A stretch of DNA of 64,000 bases from Arthrobacter sp. YN (GTDB lineage: Bacteria > Actinomycetota > Actinomycetes > Actinomycetales > Micrococcaceae), in assembly GCF_002224285.1 (NCBI RefSeq), contig NZ_CP022436.1, positions 4,898,001 through 4,962,000 of the forward strand, in the 5' to 3' direction. The notes below the pieces were generated by a model. It was given only the letters and a program-made list of their open reading frames with translations. It was not told where the DNA came from and did not search any database. Position numbers and translations under genes: made by a program. Of this stretch, positions 39,988-47,740 are shown piece after piece (position 1 is the stretch's first letter; every line of letters begins with the position of its first letter).

Positions 39988-41019
39988 ATGCCCACCCCCG
40001 AACATCCCCTGCGCAAGCTTGGTTTCCTCACTATTGGCCTGTTCGATCCCACGGATCCCGCTGCCGGGCACCAGTCCACATTGGAGATCATCGAGCTCGG
40101 GGAGAGGCTCGGCTTCGACAGTGCGTGGCTCCGGCACCGCCACCTGCAGTTCGGGATCTCCTCGCCGGTAGCGGTCATGGCTGCGGCAAGCCAGCGCACC
40201 TCCAGGATTGAGCTGGGCACCGCGGTGACTCCGTTGGGCTGGGAGAACCCTTTGCGCCTTGCGGAAGACCTGGCCACCGTGGACCTGCTCTCCGGCGGCC
40301 GGATCAATCCGGGGCTGAGCGTAGGCGAACCCATGAATTACGACACCGTCAAACATGAGCTCTACCCGGACACTGCCGGCGTGGAGGACTTCAGCTACGC
40401 CCGCGTGAACCGGCTTGCCCGCCTGATCGCCGGGGAGAAAGTGCGGGACTTCTCCGGCAAGCAGGGCGTGGTGGAAGAATTCTCCAACCGCGTGGAACCG
40501 CACTCTGCCGGGCTGCGTTCGCGGCTTTGGTATGGGGCTGCGAGCATGAAATCGGCGGTGTGGGCAGGGGAAAACGGCTTCAATCTTCTCTCCAGCAGTG
40601 TGATCTTCCCGGACAAGGACCAAGAACCGGACTTCGCCGGAGTCCAGCAGTCACAGCTCCGCGCCTACCGTGAAGCCGCAGCCCAGTCGGGGAACACCGC
40701 CCGGGCCTCGCAAGGCCTGGTAGTGATTCCCACAGACTCGGCCTCACCTGCCCAGCGGAAGAAGTACCAACGCTACGTCGACGAACGCACGCCACGCACC
40801 CGCGCGCCCCAAGGGCCGAAGGGCATGATGTTCGCACAGGACATCATCGGCACCAGCGATGACATCGCCGAGCAGCTCTACGCCCACCGAGGATTCCAGG
40901 AAGTGGACGAGGTGGCCTTCGCGCTGCCCTTCAGCTTTGACCACGAGGACTACGTACAGATCCTCACCGACATTGCAGGCAAAGTGGGGCCGGCCTTGGG
41001 CTGGAAGCCCGCCGGCTAA
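39988..41019 (+). CDS. LLM-class flavin-dependent oxidoreductase
   Basis: A 343-residue bacterial luciferase-like monooxygenase. ERLGFDSAWLRHRHLQFGIS, TSRIELGTAVTPLGWENPLR and DLLSGGRINPGLSVGEP are the classic barrel blocks. The last substitutes for the usual GRxxxGVGxG and suggests FMNH2 or F420H2 use. SRLWYGAASMKSAVWAGENG follows. It probably belongs with the nitrilotriacetate/alkanal monooxygenase-like group. The substrate and the reductase partner are unknown. It is followed by a short repetitive region. Confidence 0.85.
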   Translation: MPTPEHPLRKLGFLTIGLFDPTDPAAGHQSTLEIIELGERLGFDSAWLRHRHLQFGISSPVAVMAAASQRTSRIELGTAVTPLGWENPLRLAEDLATVDLLSGGRINPGLSVGEPMNYDTVKHELYPDTAGVEDFSYARVNRLARLIAGEKVRDFSGKQGVVEEFSNRVEPHSAGLRSRLWYGAASMKSAVWAGENGFNLLSSSVIFPDKDQEPDFAGVQQSQLRAYREAAAQSGNTARASQGLVVIPTDSASPAQRKKYQRYVDERTPRTRAPQGPKGMMFAQDIIGTSDDIAEQLYAHRGFQEVDEVAFALPFSFDHEDYVQILTDIAGKVGPALGWKPAG

Positions 41020-41026
41020 GCCACAG

Positions 41027-41088
41027 CCAGCCCGGTCAGCCCAGCCCGGTCAGCCCGGTCAGTCCAGCCCGGTCAGTCCGGTCAGTCC
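41027..41088. repeat. Degenerate CCGGTCAG tandem repeat
   Basis: CCAGCCCGGTCAG occurs at 41027, 41041 and 41064, with shorter CCGGTCAG units between, giving six CCGGTCAG cores in about 60 bases. It starts seven bases after the oxidoreductase stop and runs into the stop codon of the minus-strand gene at 41082. Confidence 0.8.
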
Positions 41089-41282
41089 ACGAACTCCGAT
41101 TGTGTCTCGATGAAGTCCCAATCCGCTTCGGTCAGCACGCCGCTGACCTTGTCCGGATGGGGCCCGCCGGCCTCGGCAATATGCTGCAGCACGGGCAGCG
41201 GAAGTTCGTCGGCGCGCAGGTTCTCACGCAGCCATTCCTTGCTGTCCAGATGCAGATCGAGCCACCACATGAAAATTTCCAT
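41082..41282 (-). CDS. Small acidic hypothetical protein
   Basis: 66 residues starting MEIFMWWLDLHLDSKEWLRE and continuing LPLPVLQHIAEAGGPHPDKV and LTEADWDFIETQSEFVD. It is helical, Trp-rich and acidic at the end. GGAAGGCGG precedes the ATG by seven bases, which supports translation. I recognise no family. The last codons overlap the CCGGTCAG repeat, so its C-terminus may be recent. The 193 bases to the divergent CHAT gene should hold both promoters. Confidence 0.5.
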   Translation of the reverse strand: MEIFMWWLDLHLDSKEWLRENLRADELPLPVLQHIAEAGGPHPDKVSGVLTEADWDFIETQSEFVD

Positions 41283-41475
41283 CGCGGACCGCCTTCCGTC
41301 GGATGAGCCATGGGTTCTGATGCGCCGTGGGCCCGGATTAACCGTAAGCCGGGTCAGGAGCGTCTACAAGGGTCCGGCTCTTGTGGCGGGCCGGGCTTAG
41401 GGCCAATCTATTCCTAAGGGTGCTCCCGGCCCACTCGATGTTTGGCCGGACCGCCCGTCACACAAGGGATCCGCG

Positions 41476-44136
41476 ATGGACTGTGACATCGAGCTGGAGA
41501 TTGATGCCGGCTCTGCACGCGGCGAATATACGGTGCGCGTTGTCCGTGCACCGGCGGGAGGCCACGCCTCGTGCATGTTCACCCTTGACGTGGAGGGCAT
41601 CCTTGAACGGCTCCCCCAGCTTGAAGCCACCGTCCTGGCGTCCGCCGTGGCCGCCCGCAGGACCATGCCCGTGGCTGAGATGGCCGTCCGTGAAGTCGGC
41701 CAGCAGTTGTTCCAGGCCTTGTTCACCCGCGAGGTCTACGGCACGTACCGGGCCAGCCTCGGTGCTGCCCAACACGCCGGCCAGCAGCTCAGGGTGGTCT
41801 TGAGGTTGTCCGCCCCTGAGCTGGCCACCATGCCGTGGGAGACCCTGTTCGACCCCGAAACCGAAACCTACCTCTGCCAAACCGAGCCCCTCCTCCGCCA
41901 TGTCCCCGCCCCCGACTACAACCTGAATCCCCTGGATGTGGCACCGCCCCTGCGCATTCTGGGGATCGTCGCCTCGCCGCGGGACCTGCCCAGCTTGGAT
42001 GTCACCGCCGAGAAGGACCACCTGAGCCGGGCCTTGGCCGGGCCGGTGTCCGAAGGCCGGGTGGAGCTGGTCTGGGCAAAAAGTGGAACCTGGGATGACG
42101 TACAGTCCATGCTGCTTGCCGGGCCTTGGCATGTGGTCCACTTTGTAGGCCACGGCGACTACGACTCCCGCACCGACGAAGGCAGGATCGCGCTGGTGGG
42201 ACCCGACGGCAGGGCCGCCATGGTGCGCGCCGTCCGCCTCATGGCCCTGCTCAGCGTCGCCGCTCCCCGCCCACGGCTGGTGGTGCTGAACTCATGTTCC
42301 TCCGGGGAAATGGGCCAGTCGGACCTCTTCTCCGGCACCGCGTCCGCACTGGTCCGAAGCGGGATCGGCGCCGTGGCCGCCATGCAGTTCGCCATCAGCG
42401 ACTACGCCGCCATCGCCTTCGCCCACGGCTTCTACGCAGCAATCGCCAACGGCCGCACCGTGGACGAGGCAGCGCGGGTCGGCAGAATCTCCGTCATGGC
42501 CAGCCCGGACGGAACGCTCGAATGGGTCACCCCGGCACTCTACGTCCGCGGCGGCACCACCCAGCTGTTCACACTCACAGGAACTCCGCGCGCGCCGGCT
42601 TCGGTTGAAAGTTCGACGGCGGCCCGGACCTCAGGCGGTCAAGCTACGGGACCAGCCCACGTAAGTGCGCCGGCCTCACCGCCCGTAACCGGACAGGACC
42701 AAGCCATGCCGGCCCAAGCGACACCGGTACCGGCCAGCCAGCCGCAGGCCGATGCCGGGCAGTCCCACACCGGGCAAGCCAACGCAGGGCAGGCCATGAA
42801 ACGGGCGCAGCTGCGGGCACTGTACGTCCAAGCGTCCGCGGAGTTGCGGGCCCGGCGCTTGGAACAGGCCGTGGAACTGTTCGAAGACCTCCTCACCCTG
42901 GAGCCTGGATACCGGGACGCGACGGCGCTCAGAGACAAGGCCCGGCACCGGCTGGAACTGGACCGCACCTACCGCGACGCACTCAAAGCAGAGGAAGCCG
43001 AAGACTGGCTGGCCGCGGCGGACGGCTTTGCCGCGGTGCAGGACGACCCCGGGTTCCCAGACGCCGCCGCCCGACGCCAGGATTGCGAGCGCCGGCAACG
43101 GATCTCGGACCTGCAAGGAGAGCTTCGATACCACTCATCCTTGGGCTCCTGGGAAGCAGTGCTGGACGTGTCGGCAGAGTTGGCCACCGTGGACTCCCAC
43201 GCCGCAGATCCCGATGGGCTCGCAACCGCTGCCCGGACCGAGATCGAAAAGGCCAAGCCGCAAGACCCACCTCCCGCTGAAGCGGCAGAGCTGCCTGCGA
43301 CGTCTGACGATGGGAAGCCCCACGGTTCGTACACGGCGGCGGATCTACCGGTGCGGCCACCGCGGAAGAAAGCCCCGGCCCGCACCGACCCCGACCCTAA
43401 CACCGCCCCCGGCCCCAGCCCCCAAGCGGGTTCAGCACTGAACCCAGCCCCATCCGTCACCACAGCCGAGGCACCCACTGGCCCCCCGCCGTCGAACGCT
43501 GGCGTTTCATCACCTGGCGTCCCGGCGCCCGTCCCCGTTGGTGGGTTGGCTCCACCCCTGCGGACGCCGCTGCTGTGGGGCGGCGTCGCATTGATCGTGG
43601 CGGGCGGACTCGGCGCGTGCTTCGCGGTCTATTTCCTGTGGTTGGACGACAACTATTGGTACGAGAGCGGCGGCGACGGCTCCCTCCGCATGGTTTACGG
43701 CCTGGTGGCACCTCTTGGGTACCTGCTGTTGGCGGTCGCGGGCCTACCTGCCCGCACCACCATGGCCCGGGTGGTCATGACGGGGGTTGTTGTTTCGGGG
43801 GCTCTTTTTGGGCTCTCCGGGCTCACCGAAACGGTGGATCCAACTGCGGTGGTCGCCGGCTTTGTGCATGCGGGCTTCGGTTTGTGGGCGGGGATCCTGG
43901 CTCTACGATCCCGCTCATCCGAGCCGTTCGGGTGGCTGCTGCTGTGGCCCACGGTGACGGTTCCGCTGGTCTGGGTCCAGGACAAAGGCGTCTTCCTTGA
44001 GTCCTGGTACCGGACGCACGCCTACTTTGTGCTGATTCAGCTGCTGGTTGTGTGCGCAGCCGGGATCGGTTTCGTCGTGGCGGCCCGCCGACTGCGGGCG
44101 TCGGAGAAGGGACAGGAACATGAGCAGGTTGGTTGA
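41476..44136 (+). CDS. Membrane-anchored CHAT-domain protease with TPR-like region
   Basis: 886 residues. Residues 1-130 are a beta-rich N-terminal module. Residues about 140-365 are a CHAT (caspase HetF associated with TPRs) peptidase with the catalytic dyad His226 in WHVVHFVGHGDYD and Cys274 in LVVLNSCSSGEMGQ. A Pro/Ala/Gln linker leads to TPR-like helices at 435-590 (ELRARRLEQAVELFEDLLTL). A Pro-rich stretch and about six transmembrane helices (700-875) follow. It overlaps the next gene by 17 bases. CHAT proteases act in signalling and antiphage cell-death systems; here the C-terminal membrane anchor is notable. Its substrate is unknown. Confidence 0.88.
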   Translation: MDCDIELEIDAGSARGEYTVRVVRAPAGGHASCMFTLDVEGILERLPQLEATVLASAVAARRTMPVAEMAVREVGQQLFQALFTREVYGTYRASLGAAQHAGQQLRVVLRLSAPELATMPWETLFDPETETYLCQTEPLLRHVPAPDYNLNPLDVAPPLRILGIVASPRDLPSLDVTAEKDHLSRALAGPVSEGRVELVWAKSGTWDDVQSMLLAGPWHVVHFVGHGDYDSRTDEGRIALVGPDGRAAMVRAVRLMALLSVAAPRPRLVVLNSCSSGEMGQSDLFSGTASALVRSGIGAVAAMQFAISDYAAIAFAHGFYAAIANGRTVDEAARVGRISVMASPDGTLEWVTPALYVRGGTTQLFTLTGTPRAPASVESSTAARTSGGQATGPAHVSAPASPPVTGQDQAMPAQATPVPASQPQADAGQSHTGQANAGQAMKRAQLRALYVQASAELRARRLEQAVELFEDLLTLEPGYRDATALRDKARHRLELDRTYRDALKAEEAEDWLAAADGFAAVQDDPGFPDAAARRQDCERRQRISDLQGELRYHSSLGSWEAVLDVSAELATVDSHAADPDGLATAARTEIEKAKPQDPPPAEAAELPATSDDGKPHGSYTAADLPVRPPRKKAPARTDPDPNTAPGPSPQAGSALNPAPSVTTAEAPTGPPPSNAGVSSPGVPAPVPVGGLAPPLRTPLLWGGVALIVAGGLGACFAVYFLWLDDNYWYESGGDGSLRMVYGLVAPLGYLLLAVAGLPARTTMARVVMTGVVVSGALFGLSGLTETVDPTAVVAGFVHAGFGLWAGILALRSRSSEPFGWLLLWPTVTVPLVWVQDKGVFLESWYRTHAYFVLIQLLVVCAAGIGFVVAARRLRASEKGQEHEQVG

Positions 44137-44461
44137 ATTCACCACCGACGACGGCGGCACGGTGGTTGTGGAGGTCGCGAACGCAGCGGGGAGCCTGGTA
44201 ACCAGGGGTGGTGATCACGCTGGGGACCATTCGGGGGTTTTCGCGCGGGCGCAGCAGACGTTCGAGCGCGCCCTGGCGCATGTGCGTCCAGCGGTGCAGG
44301 GGGTGATCGACGAGCTCCTGAGTTTGGAGAACCGTCCAGATGAGGTGAGCGTGGAGTTCGGCATTGACCTCCACGCGGAGGCGGGCGCTTTCATCGCGTC
44401 GGCAAGCACGGCGTCCAATTTCAAGGTGCGGCTCACGTGGAACAAGCCGGCGGAAAACTGA
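44120..44461 (+). CDS. CU044_2847 / trypco1-type partner of the CHAT protease
   Basis: 113 residues. The N-terminal strands (RLVEFTTDDGGTVVVEVANA), the middle helix (ARAQQTFERALAHVRPAVQG) and the ending EVSVEFGIDLHAEAGAFIAS plus FKVRLTWNKPA match the trypsin-co-occurring domain 1 (CU044_2847) family. That family is found beside trypsin-like and other proteases in predicted conflict systems. It starts inside the CHAT gene (17-base overlap), so the two proteins are made together. It is likely an adaptor or regulator that couples a signal to the protease (inference). Confidence 0.8.
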   Translation: MSRLVEFTTDDGGTVVVEVANAAGSLVTRGGDHAGDHSGVFARAQQTFERALAHVRPAVQGVIDELLSLENRPDEVSVEFGIDLHAEAGAFIASASTASNFKVRLTWNKPAEN

Positions 44462-44510
44462 CGCCGGCCCCTTCAACAGCCTGTTCTTTGGATCGCCCCG
44501 GCGCAACAAT

Positions 44511-45023
44511 ATGGGTATGGCTGCGGAAAATTTCAGCGGACCGATTCCCTTGGTGGTGGGGGTTCTCCCGGACCAGCATGTGGAAGTACTCCAGACTGCC
44601 CGGACCTTGGCTGAACGGCTCGGCGTCCCGCTGGTGTGCGCTTACGTGGACGAGGCCAGTTACCTCGTCGAGTGGGACCCGTCCCGGGAGACCCACCGGA
44701 TGTCGCTCCACCCGGAGAAGGAAGATGCCGACGTCGAGGCCGTGCGCGGCGACCTCGGCAGGGTGATCGCGGAGGCGATGGACGGCGGCACGGCAGATTG
44801 GACCTTGCGCCTGCTGGCAGGGGACCCGGCACGGGCCTTGGGCAGGCTCGCCGCGGACATCAACGCGTCCATGATCATCGTGGGGACGCCCGAGCCCGGT
44901 TTGGGGCACAGGATTTCCGAGGCACTGAACGGTTCAGTTGCCGCGTGGCTAAGCCATCATCAACGCCGTCCGGTGCTGATTGTGCCCCAGAAAAAACGGC
45001 CTGAAGCCGCCCATAGAAACTAA
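44511..45023 (+). CDS. UspA-like universal stress protein
   Basis: A 170-residue UspA-fold protein. PLVVGVLPDQHVEVLQTART begins the first strand. ASMIIVGTPEPGLGHRISEA with NGSVAAWLSHHQRRPVLIVP is the ATP-type GxxGxG-x9-GS loop in slightly altered form. It follows the trypco1 gene by 49 bases on the same strand and may be part of the same transcript. Whether it contributes to the CHAT system is open. An alternative start six bases on is equally good. Confidence 0.78.
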   Translation: MGMAAENFSGPIPLVVGVLPDQHVEVLQTARTLAERLGVPLVCAYVDEASYLVEWDPSRETHRMSLHPEKEDADVEAVRGDLGRVIAEAMDGGTADWTLRLLAGDPARALGRLAADINASMIIVGTPEPGLGHRISEALNGSVAAWLSHHQRRPVLIVPQKKRPEAAHRN

Positions 45024-45114
45024 AGCGAAAGTACTTATTCGAGGTGGTGGCGAAGGGGTTGCGCGCAACGTAGAGTGATTACTGCAGGTCAGCGAAAGCG
45101 CCTGCTCAAAGACC

Positions 45115-45160
45115 GCTCCGGAGTGCGTATCCCCCAATAACGCACTCCGGAGCTCTTTTG
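45115..45160 (+). terminator. Canonical intrinsic terminator
   Basis: GCTCCGGAGTGCGT (45115-45128) pairs perfectly with ACGCACTCCGGAGC (45140-45153) over an 11-nt loop and is followed by TCTTTTGTTT. It is the best terminator in the window and closes the CHAT-trypco1-Usp transcript. Confidence 0.9.
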
Positions 45161-45171
45161 TTTAACCCCTG

Positions 45172-45258
45172 GATCGCTCTCGCACGTCCCGCGCCCTTCC
45201 GCCGATCGCTCTCGCACATACCGCGCCCTTCCGCCGAACGCTCTTCCACGTCCCGCGT
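45172..45258. repeat. 32-bp direct tandem repeat, 2.7 copies
   Basis: GATCGCTCTCGCACGTCCCG (then CGCCCTTCCGCC) at 45172-45203 is repeated with two or three changes at 45204-45235 and partly at 45236-45258. The short open frames through it are repeat-encoded and lack coding signs. There is no spacer variation, so it is not a CRISPR array. Confidence 0.85.
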
Positions 45259-45353
45259 AGACGGAACGACGGCGGCGCCCGGGTGAGTGCCGCCGTCGGG
45301 CTTTGAGGGGGCGGCCTTCAAAGAATGGCTGGCTTTCCTGCCGCGCGCCTTCA

Positions 45354-45434
45354 CCACCCACTTTGAATCTCCGAGCTCGGCGACACGCCGCATTCACCGG
45401 CGTGTCCAGCCGTCAGCGGATTCAAGGTGGGTGG
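45354..45434. repeat. Nested palindromic repeat beside the glycosyltransferase, copy 1
   Basis: The outer arms CCACCCACTTTGAATC and GATTCAAGGTGGGTGG (one mismatch) enclose the inner arms GACACGCCG and CGGCGTGTC. It ends 13 bases before the stop of the glycosyltransferase gene. A related copy with the same left arm lies on the other side of that gene at 46303. Confidence 0.8.
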
Positions 45435-45446
45435 TTACGGTACGGC

Positions 45447-46217
45447 CTACTTTTGAAAACGGAGCTTCCACGGCGTGAGCGCCGACTCCAACTGCTCGCG
45501 GAGATTCATCTTCGAGGCACCTTCCACTCGTTCTTCAAAGTGGATGGGAATTTCGGCGATTGCCAATCCCCGCCTTGCCGCCCGGTAGTTCATCTCAACC
45601 TGGAATGAGTAACCGTCACTTCGAACAGCCTGGACATCAATCTCGTTCAGTGCAGAGGCGGTCCAAGCCTTGAAACCAGCCGTTGCATCTTTGACCTTCA
45701 AGCCCAGAACCACACCCACATAGAAGTTCGCCCAAGCGGAGAGGGCCTTGCGATGCCAAGGCCATTCCGCAGCCGTGGAACCCCCGGAAACATACCGTGA
45801 GCCGATAACCAGCGCCGCGCCGGAGGTTTGAATCCGATCAAGCATGGTGGGAATCGCCAGCACGGGATGGGACAGATCAGCGTCCATCTGGATGACGATC
45901 CCGGAGCCATCGGCCAGAGCCCGGGTCATTCCCGCCACGTATGCTCTGCCCAACCCATCTTTTTCCTTCCGATGGAGGACTGACACTGTTCCGCTGGATT
46001 CCGCTGCCAGTCGATCAGCCACAGCCCCGGTTCCATCGGGAGAGTTGTCATCGACAACCAGAACGTTGAGATTGGCAATTCCAAGGGCGGCGAGCTGGGC
46101 AATGAGAACGGGCAAGTTTTCCCGCTCATTGTAAGTGGGCACAACAACGGTTATTTTCGGATTCTTAACACTCAAAACGTGGGTCCCCAATTCGGTTTTC
46201 GGATCTAGCCTGCCCAT
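45447..46217 (-). CDS. Polyprenol monophosphomannose synthase-like GT2
   Basis: A 256-residue glycosyltransferase family 2 protein. It has VVVPTYNERENLPVLIAQLA, VLVVDDNSPDGTGAV, the metal motif QMDADLSHP and the late PIHFEERVEGASKM. These are the marks of DPM1/Ppm1, which moves mannose from GDP-mannose to polyprenyl phosphate for lipoglycan and glycoprotein synthesis. The membrane-spanning part of some Ppm1 proteins is absent. By eye its third codon positions are less GC-rich than those of its neighbours. With the flanking palindromes this suggests a separate history. Confidence 0.88.
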   Translation of the reverse strand: MGRLDPKTELGTHVLSVKNPKITVVVPTYNERENLPVLIAQLAALGIANLNVLVVDDNSPDGTGAVADRLAAESSGTVSVLHRKEKDGLGRAYVAGMTRALADGSGIVIQMDADLSHPVLAIPTMLDRIQTSGAALVIGSRYVSGGSTAAEWPWHRKALSAWANFYVGVVLGLKVKDATAGFKAWTASALNEIDVQAVRSDGYSFQVEMNYRAARRGLAIAEIPIHFEERVEGASKMNLREQLESALTPWKLRFQK

Positions 46218-46302
46218 GTTGCATGGTGCATATGACAGGCCCAGCCAGTCTATTCACTGGATCTTAGTGACCTCCGCACGGCCGGGCCGCCCCGTACCGC
46301 CG

Positions 46303-46355
46303 CCACCCACTTTGAATCTGAAACCACCCCGACACGCCGCAAAGGAAGGCGTGTC
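46303..46355. repeat. Nested palindromic repeat, copy 2 (incomplete)
   Basis: CCACCCACTTTGAATC (46303-46318) is identical to the left arm of copy 1. GACACGCC and GGCGTGTC follow as the inner stem (46331-46355). The right outer arm is degraded. It lies upstream of the glycosyltransferase start and just beyond the stop of the LssY_C gene. Confidence 0.7.
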
Positions 46356-46380
46356 AGATGGAACCCACACTCAAAGAAGG

Positions 46381-47685
46381 TCAGGAAGGCACGCGCCGCC
46401 CCACCACGGAGGCCGGAACGGCCGGGATGCGCTGCCGTTTGGCGTAGACTCTGGCCCGCTGGCTGGACAACGCCAGCAGGACCAGGATGTCCGAGGCAAG
46501 GCCGGAGAGACCCGCTTCGAGCGTGAGATTCGCCGTCCCGGTGGAATAGTCGACGGCCTGCACCAGGATCGAGATGGAGCTCAGGGCCATTGCGATCACC
46601 CGGGCGCCGTTGCTGCCAAGGAAAATCCGCCATGCCAGGAAAACCTCACCGAGCCCGAAGAGCAGGACGATGATCGCCATGGTGACGATCGCCGTCGTCG
46701 TGGTTTCCGGGTCCAGGGGGACGTCTTCGAGCCCGAAGTCGCCACCGGAGGTGAGCAGTGTCATTGCCAAGGTAAAAGCGGCAATCGCCCGGATGGCAAC
46801 CAGGACAGCGCCGGTCACGATAGGTGCCGGGCGCCGGTCACGGCTGTCGGTCCGGCTGGGCGGCTGGTTGGCGGGAACCTGGACGCGGCTGGCGTCGATG
46901 ATGGGCAGGTCGCCGTCGGTGGAGATGGAATCACCGCCGCCGTTGCGCGTGTGATATCCGGTGGAGAAGTCCTCGATCACCTGCACCGTGACGGCAGGCT
47001 CGGCAGTCGAAACGGTGGAAACGATGTGGTCCCGCTCGACGTCCGTGTTCTGCTCGATCTTGTGCGTGATCTGCAAGGTGAAGAGCGAGAAGCCGACGCT
47101 GCGGTCGTACGTTCCTGCCGCGAGCCAGTCCACTTTGTGCCCACCGGGGAGGAGCCACCCCTCCGGGCAACGCCAGAAACGGACGTGGTGGCGTTTGCCG
47201 GGGGTGTTGTTGACCTCTTGTTGGTACGCGAAGTCCTGTTGCCGGTCGAAGAGATACAGAGGGCTGACCGGCGCTTCGGTGTAGCTCTGCCGGAAAATGG
47301 TGGAGCTGATGATACGGCGGCTGCTGGCGAAAGTGACGTCGTCGGCCATGGTCCACCCTGCGGACCTCATGATCGCGTGGATCTGGGGTTCGGTTCCCAG
47401 CAACGCCGCGTTAACGGGATCGCCCAGCAGCCCGTCGCTGGTGCGAGCCCGGCCGATGAAATAGCCGGGAACGTAGATGGTGGTCAGGATCCGGTGCAGC
47501 CGCGGCAAAAGCAGGTAGGCAAGGAACGCCCAGAACACGAAGGAAAACCACAGCTGGCCCCACCCCAAGTGGAAGCTCTCCCCCACCAGCAGGAAGGCCA
47601 GCCACACCGCGGCAGCTCCACCCAGGACGAAGAACCCGTGATCGAGCCGGCTGTCCGTGACGCCGTTGTTCGGCACTTTATCCAT
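46381..47685 (-). CDS. LssY_C-domain membrane protein
   Basis: 434 residues. Two N-terminal helices (GFFVLGGAAAVWLAFLLVGE; LWFSFVFWAFLAYLLLP) precede an LssY C-terminal domain at about 85-240 (RSAGWTMADDVTFASSRRII; SPLYLFDRQQDFAYQQEV; HHVRFWRCPEGWLLPGG). Four further helices fill the C-terminal third. The LssY_C domain is widespread but of unknown biochemical role and is often near phosphatidic-acid phosphatases; none is adjacent here. The C-terminal membrane block is unusual for the domain. Confidence 0.78.
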   Translation of the reverse strand: MDKVPNNGVTDSRLDHGFFVLGGAAAVWLAFLLVGESFHLGWGQLWFSFVFWAFLAYLLLPRLHRILTTIYVPGYFIGRARTSDGLLGDPVNAALLGTEPQIHAIMRSAGWTMADDVTFASSRRIISSTIFRQSYTEAPVSPLYLFDRQQDFAYQQEVNNTPGKRHHVRFWRCPEGWLLPGGHKVDWLAAGTYDRSVGFSLFTLQITHKIEQNTDVERDHIVSTVSTAEPAVTVQVIEDFSTGYHTRNGGGDSISTDGDLPIIDASRVQVPANQPPSRTDSRDRRPAPIVTGAVLVAIRAIAAFTLAMTLLTSGGDFGLEDVPLDPETTTTAIVTMAIIVLLFGLGEVFLAWRIFLGSNGARVIAMALSSISILVQAVDYSTGTANLTLEAGLSGLASDILVLLALSSQRARVYAKRQRIPAVPASVVGRRVPS

Positions 47686-47740
47686 GAAACTCCCCCTGTG
47701 GCCCCTTAAGCTTCGGGCCTCGGGTGGAAGTTGTACAGGC

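Noticed and set aside
45172-45258. Possible CRISPR array
   Set aside because: The 32-bp units are contiguous with no spacers, and no cas genes are present.
45089-45608. Small open frames across the repeat region
   Set aside because: They are composed of tandem and palindromic repeat sequence and overlap the glycosyltransferase; no ribosome sites.
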